NCBI GenBank assembly: GCA_937919625.1
Contig: CALFRK010000133.1
Span: 1-33,722, forward strand
DNA from: an uncultured Ilumatobacter sp.
Lineage (GTDB): Bacteria > Actinomycetota > Acidimicrobiia > Acidimicrobiales > Ilumatobacteraceae
Length of the DNA: 33,722 bases
Reading direction: 5' to 3'
Shown: positions 7,723 through 15,558 of the stretch, one piece after another
How positions within the stretch are numbered: the first letter of the stretch is position 1
Layout: every line of letters starts with the position of its first letter
Notes under the pieces: model-generated
Told to the model about the DNA's origin: nothing
The model's input: only the letters and a program-made list of their open reading frames with translations
The model's database searches: none
Position numbers and translations under genes: made by a program

Positions 7723-8457
7723 ATGCATCGTCTGAGCCCACTTCCGACCTCGTACGCCACCACCCGCGACGTGTTGCAGCGGGTTGCCGTTCACATCGTG
7801 GCGCGAGCCCGGTCACAGGCGACGGGGCGTTTTGGCCTGCGCGTCACCAACGGCGGCTTTGGCACACCCGAGTTCGGCGAGGATCTGACGCGTGTACGGG
7901 TCTCTGGTGGTCTGCTGGTTCGCGAGTCGGGCGGTCCCGAGAAAGCGCACAGTGCGGCAGTCACCATCGATGGGTCGTCTCTGACCGATCTGGCTGGCTT
8001 CGCCCAGGTCGACCTCGGCGCCGAACTCGACGTTGGCCACGACACCCCGCCGCTCGGCGATGCCGGCCAGCCGCTCGGCGTCGATGTGTCAGCCGCCAAG
8101 GCGTTGGGCGATTGGTACGCGCTCGTGGCCGCCGCCCTCGATCGTGTCGTCGCCGAGGCACCATTCGCCGCCGACCCCTCGCTTGTTCAGGTCTGGCCTG
8201 AGCACTTCGACGCCGCCCTCGATCTGACGGCGGCGCCCGATCGCCGCGTCAACCTGGGTGGCTCGCCCGGCGACTCGTATCACGCCGAGCCGTACCTCTA
8301 TGTCGGCCCGTGGACCGACGATCGCCCCGGCGACCCAGAGTTTTGGAACGCCGGGTTCGGCGCTGTACTCGGCCACGGCGAACTAGGCGGTGCGGGCGAC
8401 CCGCTGGACGCGGCAGTTTCGTTCTTCAGGCGCGGGATCGAGTTGCTCGCCAGCTGA
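7723..8457 (+). CDS. DUF5996-like protein of unknown function
   Basis: Protein of 244 residues without signal or membrane segments. The C-terminal half has WPEHFD (158-163), GGSPGD (179-184) and EPYLYVGPW (189-197), a pattern like that of DUF5996 proteins, in which a WP-HFD motif is followed by a GD and an EPYxY motif. The family has no assigned reaction that I know of. The conserved His, Asp and Glu residues could bind a metal or act in catalysis, but this is speculation. It follows the crotonase gene by 36 bases that hold a stem-loop. No good ribosome site or TANNNT box precedes the ATG, so co-transcription with the upstream pair is likely. Confidence 0.72.
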   Translation: MHRLSPLPTSYATTRDVLQRVAVHIVARARSQATGRFGLRVTNGGFGTPEFGEDLTRVRVSGGLLVRESGGPEKAHSAAVTIDGSSLTDLAGFAQVDLGAELDVGHDTPPLGDAGQPLGVDVSAAKALGDWYALVAAALDRVVAEAPFAADPSLVQVWPEHFDAALDLTAAPDRRVNLGGSPGDSYHAEPYLYVGPWTDDRPGDPEFWNAGFGAVLGHGELGGAGDPLDAAVSFFRRGIELLAS

Positions 8458-8640
8458 CGGCGGTTCGGCTCGACCGTCGAGCAGGATCAGGTCATCTGAT
8501 AGTTGTCGCAGGTAGTCGCCGGTGGGCTCGTGCGAGCCGAACCCAACGGCTTCGTTCTGTGACGAGTGCTTCGCGTCGATGTATGCGCGAGTCGATAGTC
8601 ACGATGTCGTTGCGATGGCGATCGGACATGGACGTCGTCA

Positions 8641-8646
8641 TAGTGT
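8641..8646 (+). promoter_or_regulatory. -10 box of the 8653 crotonase gene (leaderless arrangement)
   Basis: TAGTGT fits TANNNT and ends six bases before the ATG at 8653. The 195-base gap upstream (8458-8652) holds no gene, only an imperfect repeat of the start region (ACATGGAC at 8626 and 8651). Confidence 0.6.
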
Positions 8647-8652
8647 TCCGAC

Positions 8653-9441
8653 ATGGACCTCACCACGATGACGTATGGGGTGCGCAACGGCGTTGCGCAC
8701 ATACGATTCACCCGCCCGGAGGGAGCCAACGCGGTCAACCCGGCGTTCTCGGCCGACCTGCGGGCGGTGATGGTCGCGATCGAGTTCGACGCCGCCGTGA
8801 AGGCGGTGTCGGTCACTGCCGAGGGCAAGGTGTTCTGCGCTGGTGGCGATCTAAAGTTGTTCTACGAGGCGGGCCCGAACGTGCCGTCGCTGGCGTCCGA
8901 CATGCTGGTCGACTACCACGGCGCGATCTACAAGATGAACTCGATCCCCAAACCGTTCGTGGCGGGTGTGCGCGGCGCTGCCGGTGGTGCCGGGCTGTCG
9001 CTGATGAGTGCCTTTGACTTGGTCGTGTCGGGCGAGTCGGCCAAATACACGATGGCCTACACCCGCGCCGGTGTAACACCTGACGGAACCTCGTCGTACT
9101 TTGTGGCGCGCCACATCGGGTTGCGCCGCATGCTCGATCTGACGCTGACCAACCGCGTGCTCAGCGCCGTCGAGGCCGAATCGTGGGGGCTGGTCAACCG
9201 GGTGGTGCCAGACGACGATGTCGATCAGGCCACGGCCGACCTGGCGCAACAGCTCGCCGACGGTCCGGCGTGGGCGACTGGCCACGCCAAGAGCGTCGTG
9301 TACCACGGCTACGAGCACGCCTTGCAGGCCGCCGGCGAGTACGAGGGTGCCGTAATCGCCCAGGCGATGTGCGGCCACGACGGCCAAGAAGGCATCGCCG
9401 CCTTCGCCGAAAAGCGCAAGCCGAACTTCACCGGCCAATAG
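8653..9441 (+). CDS. Enoyl-CoA hydratase/isomerase (PaaG-like crotonase)
   Basis: Crotonase-superfamily protein of 262 residues. FCAGGDLKLF (61-70) and RGAAGGAGLS (107-116) form the two parts of the oxyanion hole. The acid position is Asp144 in AGVTPDGTSS, as in PaaG-type isomerases (AGxxPD), rather than the Glu of true hydratases. Isomerisation of an unsaturated or ring acyl-CoA is therefore more likely than hydration. The start is supported by TAGTGT six bases upstream, so the gene probably has its own leaderless transcript. It forms a local acyl-CoA group with the crotonase at 6877 and the thiolase and dehydrogenase at 84-2029. Confidence 0.9.
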   Translation: MDLTTMTYGVRNGVAHIRFTRPEGANAVNPAFSADLRAVMVAIEFDAAVKAVSVTAEGKVFCAGGDLKLFYEAGPNVPSLASDMLVDYHGAIYKMNSIPKPFVAGVRGAAGGAGLSLMSAFDLVVSGESAKYTMAYTRAGVTPDGTSSYFVARHIGLRRMLDLTLTNRVLSAVEAESWGLVNRVVPDDDVDQATADLAQQLADGPAWATGHAKSVVYHGYEHALQAAGEYEGAVIAQAMCGHDGQEGIAAFAEKRKPNFTGQ

Positions 9442-9460
9442 CGAGCAAAGCGTTCGGAGT

Positions 9461-9547
9461 GTGTCAGGCACAACTCGAGCGGGTCGGATTGGACGCGTCG
9501 CCCAAACCATGCCGTGTCTGATAAGCCACGCTGTGTCTGGCGCAACT
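9461..9547. repeat. Diverged repeats of GTGTCWGGCRCAACT
   Basis: GTGTCAGGCACAACT (9461-9475) and GTGTCTGGCGCAACT (9533-9547) match at 13 of 15 positions, and a third GTGTCTG lies at 9514-9520. They fill the gap between the convergent crotonase and mtfA genes. No hairpin with a T-tract is seen. Confidence 0.55.
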
Positions 9548-9570
9548 TGGCGCAACTTGGCGCAACTTGG
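9541..9570. repeat. 10-bp tandem array (CGCAACTTGG x3)
   Basis: Three perfect copies of CGCAACTTGG directly next to the 3' end of the mtfA gene (stop at 9573). The 10-base period is about one helical turn. Confidence 0.9.
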
Positions 9571-9572
9571 CG

Positions 9573-10301
9573 CTACGTGCCGGCCCTGGCGGCTGGGTTC
9601 TGCCGATAAAAGTCGGCGAGCCGTTCGTACACCCGCGGTAATCGCTGGCGTAGGTCGACCGGGCGGGTGAAGAACAGTTCGCTGGTGACGGCGAAGTACT
9701 CGGCCGGGTTGGTGGCGGCGTATCCGCGCACCAGGGCGTCGCTGCCCCTCCGGCGCAGCCGGCGGTAGTTGGTGCCGAGCGTTTGTGCCCACTCCCGCTG
9801 TGCGTCTCGGTTTGGAAGCGGTGGCATCCCGTCGGCGGGTCCGTCGAGTTGGTCGAGTTTGTGGGCGAACTCGTGGTACACGACGTTCGCCCCAATCCCG
9901 GGCGCTGCAACCTGACGTTGCACGGTTTGCCAATCGAGCAAGACCGGACCGCGCCCATGTCCGGACTGTCCGGCCAGGTATTGCGGACCTGAGGTGTACA
10001 CGCCTCGCACGGGCCCCGGCTGCACTTGACGGGTGACGATCGTGCGGGCATGCAAAACGATCGACTTGACGTTCAGAAACGGTTGCGTCTGTGGTTCGAA
10101 CCCGGCGGTCAGCAATGCCGCGTGCGAGCTGACCGTCAGCACCATCTGATCGGTGACCTCGACGTCGCGGGCGCCCTCCCAGTGGGCTCGGCGGATCAGC
10201 CGTTCGCCATGGACGAAGAAACGTTCGCGTTCGGCCGCCGAGAGCCGATTGAATTCGGTCGGTGCGGCCCGTTCGAGGTCGCTTCGCAGATCGGCATCCA
10301 C
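9573..10301 (-). CDS. mtfA: MtfA-family zinc metallopeptidase
   Basis: Protein of 242 residues resembling E. coli MtfA (Mlc titration factor A), a cytoplasmic zinc aminopeptidase-like enzyme related to the anthrax lethal factor fold. The zinc motif is His143-Glu144-Phe-Ala-His147 (YHEFAHKLD), and Glu201 in NPAEYFAVTSELFF fits the third ligand. The preceding GPVLLDW and following FYRQNP segments are also typical of the family. In enterobacteria MtfA influences the glucose repressor Mlc; no Mlc is visible here, so only the peptidase assignment carries over. The start is GTG at 10301. The weak -10-like CACACT lies six bases upstream. The gene is divergent from hrpA with 92 bases between. Confidence 0.9.
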   Translation of the reverse strand: MDADLRSDLERAAPTEFNRLSAAERERFFVHGERLIRRAHWEGARDVEVTDQMVLTVSSHAALLTAGFEPQTQPFLNVKSIVLHARTIVTRQVQPGPVRGVYTSGPQYLAGQSGHGRGPVLLDWQTVQRQVAAPGIGANVVYHEFAHKLDQLDGPADGMPPLPNRDAQREWAQTLGTNYRRLRRRGSDALVRGYAATNPAEYFAVTSELFFTRPVDLRQRLPRVYERLADFYRQNPAARAGT

Positions 10302-10393
10302 AGCGACAGTGTGCCCGCGAATCCGGATTGTGTCCGTCGCCAGATAGAAATCGTGCGGGTCGCACGTTCCGAACCTGCGACCCTTGCACCGTC

Positions 10394-13300
10394 ATGTCCC
10401 CGTCCAATCGCCGTTCTGACTCTGGTGATCACGAGCAGCGACGCGCCCGTCAAGTTACGGCTCGCCAGGCCACCCTCGAACGTCTCACCGCGGCGGGGCC
10501 GATCGGGTACCCCGAGTCGCTGCCGATCACCGAACGCCGTGACGAGCTGGTGCAGGCGATTCGCGACCACCAAGTCGTGATCATCGCCGGCGAGACCGGT
10601 TCGGGCAAGAGCACGCAGCTGCCGAAGATGTGCATCGAGGCAGGCCGCGGCATCGAGGGGTTGATCGGTCACACCCAGCCGCGTCGCGTGGCGGCGCGAA
10701 CGGTTGCCGAGCGGGTTGCCGAGGAGATCGGCACGACGATCGGAGATGGCGTCGGGTACACGGTTCGGTTCAACGACCGGGTCGGCGAGGGGACACTGCT
10801 GCGGGTGATGACCGACGGTATTCTGCTCAACGAGTTGCAGCGCGATCGAATGCTGCGCCGCTATGACACGCTGATCATCGACGAGGCGCACGAGCGCAGC
10901 CTCAACATCGACTTCACACTCGGCTATCTCAAACAACTCCTGCCGCGACGACCCGATCTGAAAGTGATCGTCACGTCGGCCACGATCGACACTGAACGGT
11001 TCGCCGAACACTTCACCGACGGCGATCGCACACCGGCCCCTGTATTCGTCGTCGAGGGGCGCACGCACCCGGTCGAACTGCGCTATCGACCATACGGTGA
11101 TGACAACGAGAGCCGTCAGGGTGATCGCCGCGATCAGGTACGGGCGGTGATCGATGCATTCGACGAACTTGCCAAGGACGGCCCGGGCGACGTACTCGTG
11201 TTCCTCAGCGGCGAGCGCGAGATCCACGACATCGCGGATGCGCTGCGCAAAGAAGATCGTCGCGACACCGAGATCATGCCGCTCTACGCACGATTGTCGG
11301 CATCCGAACAGCACCGCATCTTTCAAACCCATCGCGGCCGCCGCATCGTGCTGTCGACGAATGTCGCCGAGACCTCGATCACTGTCCCTGGGGTGCGTTA
11401 TGTCATCGATGCCGGCACCGCCCGGATCTCCCGATTCAGTCGCCGGTTGAAGGTGCAGCGGCTTCCGATCGAACCCGTGTCGCAGGCGTCTGCCAACCAA
11501 CGTGCTGGACGTTGCGGACGAGTCGCGCCGGGTATCTGCATCCGCCTGTACACACAGGACGACTACGAGACCAGGTCCGAATTCACCGAGCCGGAGATCC
11601 TGCGCACCAATCTGGCATCGGTCATCCTGCAGATGACGGCGATCGGTCTCGGCGACGTCGACCGGTTCCCGTTTGTCGAGCCGCCAGATTCGGCGTCGAT
11701 CCGCGATGGTTACCTGCTGCTCGACGAGTTGGGAGCTCTCGAGCCGGGAACGATCGGTGCGCCGCGCGATCTCACCAAGATCGGGCGACAACTTGCGAGA
11801 CTCCCAGTCGACCCTCGGCTGGGTCGAATGGTGATCGAGGCCGAACGCCAGGGCTGCGTACGAGAGGTGCTTGTGATCGCCTCGGCATTGTCGATCCAGG
11901 ATGTCCGCGAGCGCCCCAAGGAGTCGCCAGAGAAGGCGGCCGAGCTGCACCGTCGGTTCGATGTAGAGGGCTCCGACCTGCTTTCGACGGTGGTGCTTTG
12001 GGATTACCTGCGTGAACGACAGCGCCAGCTGTCCGGCAATCAGTTTCGGCGCATGTGCCGTGACGAGCACCTCCACTACCTGAGGGTGCGCGAGTGGCGC
12101 GACCTGTACAGCCAGCTTCGCCAGGTTGCCGGACAGTTGAAGATCCGTCCGACGATCGAGGCCGGTCATCCCGACCATGTGCATCGCGCCGTGCTGGCAG
12201 GGCTGCTGTCTCACATCGGTGTGCGTGACGGCGACGGACGCGAGTTCCGTGGAGCTCGCGATGCGAGGTTCGTCATCGCTCCCGGTTCGGTACTGTCACG
12301 ACGCCCGCCGCGCTGGGTGATGGCCGCCGAGCTTGTCGAAACGAATCAGCTGTGGGCCCGCCGCGTGGCCGGTATCCAGCCTGAGTGGGCCGAAACACTG
12401 GCGCAAGATCTGGTGAAACGCTCGTACAGCGATCCGTGGTGGGACGATCGTTCGGGCCGTGCGGTGATCGCCGAGACGGTCACACTGTTCGGCTTGCCAA
12501 TCGTCAGCAGCCGCACGATCGGTCTCGACCGGGTCGACGTCCGGCTGGCGCGAGAGATGTTCATTCGCAACGCGCTCGTGTTCGGCGACTGGGAGACGCG
12601 CCATGCGTTCGTCGCCAAGAACGAACGGTTCCTCGATCGTGTGCGACTGCTCGAGGCGCGTGTGCGCCGGATCGATCTGCTCGACGACGACGCCCTGCTC
12701 GAGTTCTACGATGAGCGCGTCGGGAGCGCCGTCACCTCGGGCCGCGATTTTGATCGTTGGTGGCGAGACCTTCGTGAACAACAGCCTGATCTGCTGGAGC
12801 TCACGCCCTCCGTATTGTCGAACCGGCGCGGTATCGCTCTCACCGACTATCCCGACACTTGGAGACCAGATGGCTGGCAAGCGGGCGATCCCGAGTACCG
12901 CATTACCTATCGCTATGAGCCCGGCACGGCGCTCGATGGGGCAGCGATTACGGTTCCGCTGACCGCTTTGAACCAACTCGACGACACCGGCTTCGACTGG
13001 TTGATCCCTGGATATCGACCCGAATTGGTATCGCTGCTGGTGCGTTCGTTGCCCAAGGACGTGCGTCGCAATCTGATCCCGATGAACGAAACGGCAGCTG
13101 CCGCAGCCGAGTTGCTCGGACCCGCCGAGGGACGTCTGGTCGATGCTCTAGCGCGTGCCATCACGGAGGTGTCCGGCCAGCCGATCGACGCCGACGGTTT
13201 TCGTCTGGCCCGGCTGCCGAGCAATCTGCGGCTACACATAGTGGTGGTTGACGACAAGGGCATCGTGGTCGATGCCGGCGACGACCTGGCGGCGATCCGC

Positions 13301-14221
13301 GGTCGCCAAGCTGGCTCCGCCCGGGCAGCCCTCGCTGACGTCTCGCCGGTTACCGAGCGGCGCGACATCGTGCGGTGGGACATTGGTCGGCTCGACCGAG
13401 TCGTCGAGCACCGCATCAAGGACGGCCACATCGTGCGCTCGTATCCGACGCTGCTCGATCGCGGCGACAGCGTTGCCTTGCGGGTAGTCGACAACGAGGA
13501 CCTGCAGCAGCGGGCGATGCGGGGCGGTGTACGCAGGTTGCTGCTGATGGCTGCCGCCCCGACCTCCTCCAAGATCGAGCGCACCCTCGACCAGCGCAGC
13601 CAGATTGCGATCGCCAAGGGATCGATTGCTCTGGGCGATCTCGTCGCCGACTGCATCGAGGCGGCGGTCGACGCCGTGATGGCCAGATACGAACTGCCGT
13701 GGGACGATGTAGCGTTTGCCCGGCTCGAAGGTTCGGTGCGCGGCGAGGCGCCGGGCGTCGCCGCAGACGCTTTGGCAGTGGCGGCTGACATCATCGGTGC
13801 CGGAGAAAGGGTTCGCAAGCGCACGCGTTCGCTGACCGCAGCGGCGTTGCGTCCGACGGTCGGCGACGTCGAGGGACATCTCGCTCGACTGGTGTCACCC
13901 GGTTTCGTGCGTCGATCGGGTACCGATCGACTTCCCGATCTGCATCGTTATCTGCGCGGCATCGAATATCGACTCGACCATCTGGCCGGTGACGTAGCGC
14001 GCGACCAGCGCCGGATGGCCGATGTCCGCCCGCTCGAGCGTGAGTACCTGGGCGCAGTGGCCGGTCTCGAGCGGGTCACCGACGAGGCGCGTCGGGTGGT
14101 GTGGCTGCTCGAGGAGTATCGGATGAGCGTGTTCGCGCAACCGGTCGGTGTCGACGGCCCGGTCAGCCCGAAACGAATCCGCCGCCAGTTCGAACAAGCA
14201 ACCGGCATTCGCCTGCCCTGA
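10394..14221 (+). CDS. hrpA: ATP-dependent RNA helicase HrpA
   Basis: DEAH-box helicase of 1275 residues, the usual length for HrpA. Motif I GETGSGKS is at 66-73, motif II DEAH at 163-166, motif III SAT at 195-197 and motif VI QRAGRCGR at 369-376. The second RecA domain is followed by the winged-helix/ratchet and OB regions and a long C-terminal extension (about 680-1275) of the DUF3418 type found in HrpA. It should unwind or remodel RNA or mRNA-ribosome complexes in the cytoplasm. The ATG at 10394 is preferred because the frame upstream overlaps the mtfA promoter and lacks coding character; no strong ribosome site or TANNNT box was found there. Divergent from mtfA. Confidence 0.95.
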   Translation: MSPSNRRSDSGDHEQRRARQVTARQATLERLTAAGPIGYPESLPITERRDELVQAIRDHQVVIIAGETGSGKSTQLPKMCIEAGRGIEGLIGHTQPRRVAARTVAERVAEEIGTTIGDGVGYTVRFNDRVGEGTLLRVMTDGILLNELQRDRMLRRYDTLIIDEAHERSLNIDFTLGYLKQLLPRRPDLKVIVTSATIDTERFAEHFTDGDRTPAPVFVVEGRTHPVELRYRPYGDDNESRQGDRRDQVRAVIDAFDELAKDGPGDVLVFLSGEREIHDIADALRKEDRRDTEIMPLYARLSASEQHRIFQTHRGRRIVLSTNVAETSITVPGVRYVIDAGTARISRFSRRLKVQRLPIEPVSQASANQRAGRCGRVAPGICIRLYTQDDYETRSEFTEPEILRTNLASVILQMTAIGLGDVDRFPFVEPPDSASIRDGYLLLDELGALEPGTIGAPRDLTKIGRQLARLPVDPRLGRMVIEAERQGCVREVLVIASALSIQDVRERPKESPEKAAELHRRFDVEGSDLLSTVVLWDYLRERQRQLSGNQFRRMCRDEHLHYLRVREWRDLYSQLRQVAGQLKIRPTIEAGHPDHVHRAVLAGLLSHIGVRDGDGREFRGARDARFVIAPGSVLSRRPPRWVMAAELVETNQLWARRVAGIQPEWAETLAQDLVKRSYSDPWWDDRSGRAVIAETVTLFGLPIVSSRTIGLDRVDVRLAREMFIRNALVFGDWETRHAFVAKNERFLDRVRLLEARVRRIDLLDDDALLEFYDERVGSAVTSGRDFDRWWRDLREQQPDLLELTPSVLSNRRGIALTDYPDTWRPDGWQAGDPEYRITYRYEPGTALDGAAITVPLTALNQLDDTGFDWLIPGYRPELVSLLVRSLPKDVRRNLIPMNETAAAAAELLGPAEGRLVDALARAITEVSGQPIDADGFRLARLPSNLRLHIVVVDDKGIVVDAGDDLAAIRGRQAGSARAALADVSPVTERRDIVRWDIGRLDRVVEHRIKDGHIVRSYPTLLDRGDSVALRVVDNEDLQQRAMRGGVRRLLLMAAAPTSSKIERTLDQRSQIAIAKGSIALGDLVADCIEAAVDAVMARYELPWDDVAFARLEGSVRGEAPGVAADALAVAADIIGAGERVRKRTRSLTAAALRPTVGDVEGHLARLVSPGFVRRSGTDRLPDLHRYLRGIEYRLDHLAGDVARDQRRMADVRPLEREYLGAVAGLERVTDEARRVVWLLEEYRMSVFAQPVGVDGPVSPKRIRRQFEQATGIRLP

Positions 14222-14263
14222 TCCGATCACCCGGCTGATCCGCCGCGGCCACCTGCTTGCACG

Positions 14264-14269
14264 TACTGT
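14264..14269 (+). promoter_or_regulatory. -10 box of the MFS transporter gene (leaderless arrangement)
   Basis: TACTGT fits TANNNT and ends six bases before the ATG at 14276, in the 54-base gap after hrpA. The transporter can therefore be transcribed separately from hrpA. Confidence 0.6.
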
Positions 14270-14275
14270 CCTGGC

Positions 14276-15487
14276 ATGCCACAGGTTGTTCACACCGTCG
14301 ATTCGGGTCGGGCGTGGCTGACCGTCGTGGCGTCGTTCCTGGCATCTGCGGTGACCCTGGGTACGGCGTACAGCTTCGGCGCTTTCTTCGAGTCGATGAG
14401 CGAGGAGTTCGGCTCGGCGAGTGGCGAGACGGCCGTGATCTTCGGCATCACGACGTTCTCGTTCTTCTGGTTGAGCCTGGTGACGGGTCGCATGATGGAC
14501 CGCTTCGGCCCGCGTGTTGTATTGCTGCTCGGCGCCGTGGCGATGGCGGTCGGGCTGTTGTTGACCAGCCGGGTCGATTCGCTGGCGGTTGGCTACGTCA
14601 CATACGGGGTGGGCGTGGGGATCGCCGCGGCGTGCGGCTATGTACCGATGGTGGCGATGGTGGGCGGGTGGTTCGTGCACCATCGCGCTGTAGCGGTTGG
14701 GCTGGCGGTTGCGGGCATTGGGGTCGGCACGATGGTGATGTCGCCGCTGTCGGCAGCGCTGATCGACCGTTACGGTTGGCGCGACACCTATGTGATGTTC
14801 GGGCTGGGTGGTGCGGCTGTGCTGCTTGCGTGTATCCCGCTCGCTGCCCGCCCGCCGGGCCATGGCACCCGGCAGCCGTCGCGTTTCGGCGATGCGTGGA
14901 GGAGCGCCGTGTTTCGGCGCGTGCATCTGTCATCGTTTGCCCTTGGGCTGGCCCTATTCGTGCCGTTCGTGTTTGTCGGCCAGTACGCCAAGGAGCGCGA
15001 TGTCGGATCGGTGCAGGCTGCGGTGCTGGTCGGAGTGCTGGGCGGCGCAAGCGTGTTGTCGCGGGTCGGATTCGGATCGTTGGTTCGTTCGTTCGGCTCA
15101 TTCCGGCTGTACCGGGCGTGTTACGCGATCCATGCCGTCAGCTTCGTGATCTGGTTCTTCGCCGGATCGTCGTATGTCGTCCTGGTGCTGTTTGTGTTCG
15201 TGCTCGGCGTGGGGTACGGCGGCTTTGTGGCGCTCGGGCCGATCGTGATCTCGGATCGTATGGGGGTTTCCGGACTCGGCTCGATCCTGGGGATGCTGTA
15301 CACCGGCCCAGGGTTGGGTGGTCTGATCGGCCCTCCGGTGGCCGGCTGGTTGATCGACCAAACCGATACCTACCGCTGGGCGATCGGCGCCTGCTTCGCC
15401 GTCTGCATTGTGTCGGTCTGCTTGCTGTTCGGGCTGCCGACCACCAGCGACGGCCGATTACAGCGAGCTGACGACGCAATCGGCTGA
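14276..15487 (+). CDS. Major facilitator superfamily transporter
   Basis: Polytopic membrane protein of 403 residues with about 12 hydrophobic segments in two halves, the standard MFS layout. The loop between helices 2 and 3 reads GRMMDRFGPR (about 75-84), a form of MFS motif A, and the cytoplasmic loop after helix 6 holds ARPPGHGTRQPSRFGDAW. The overall look resembles monocarboxylate/oxalate-formate (OFA)-type carriers, but the substrate cannot be read from sequence. TACTGT six bases before the ATG predicts its own leaderless transcript. The gene ends just before a long hairpin that separates it from the convergent LOG-family gene. Confidence 0.9.
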   Translation: MPQVVHTVDSGRAWLTVVASFLASAVTLGTAYSFGAFFESMSEEFGSASGETAVIFGITTFSFFWLSLVTGRMMDRFGPRVVLLLGAVAMAVGLLLTSRVDSLAVGYVTYGVGVGIAAACGYVPMVAMVGGWFVHHRAVAVGLAVAGIGVGTMVMSPLSAALIDRYGWRDTYVMFGLGGAAVLLACIPLAARPPGHGTRQPSRFGDAWRSAVFRRVHLSSFALGLALFVPFVFVGQYAKERDVGSVQAAVLVGVLGGASVLSRVGFGSLVRSFGSFRLYRACYAIHAVSFVIWFFAGSSYVVLVLFVFVLGVGYGGFVALGPIVISDRMGVSGLGSILGMLYTGPGLGGLIGPPVAGWLIDQTDTYRWAIGACFAVCIVSVCLLFGLPTTSDGRLQRADDAIG

Positions 15488-15503
15488 TCAAACACTCACC
15501 GAA

Positions 15504-15546
15504 CGCGTGAACAGGCTGCGCAGTATGTGCGCAACCTGTTCACGCG
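15504..15546. terminator. Long hairpin between convergent genes
   Basis: CGCGTGAACAGG (15504-15515) pairs perfectly with CCTGTTCACGCG (15535-15546). After one C:A mismatch the stem continues with TGCGCA (15517-15522) and TGCGCA (15528-15533), closing a five-base loop GTATG. It fills most of the 71-base gap between the MFS and LOG genes. No T-tract follows on either strand, but stem length and position fit a bidirectional terminator. Confidence 0.75.
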
Positions 15547-15558
15547 AACCTTGAGGGT

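Noticed and set aside
8851-10407. Minus-strand frame of 518 codons
   Set aside because: Composition is Arg/Pro/Gly-rich without any motif, and it runs antisense to the crotonase gene and out of frame with the well supported mtfA gene.
10196-12214. Minus-strand frame of 672 codons opposite hrpA
   Set aside because: Long antisense frames are expected in GC-rich genes. No domain, signal or promoter supports it and hrpA has all helicase motifs.
13895-14926. Minus-strand frame of 343 codons across the hrpA end and MFS start
   Set aside because: His/Arg/Gln-rich shadow spanning two genes on the other strand; no recognisable feature.
14257-15471. Second plus-strand frame of 404 codons over the MFS gene
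   Set aside because: Arg/Gly/Val-rich text with no membrane pattern, whereas the other frame shows 12 clean membrane segments.
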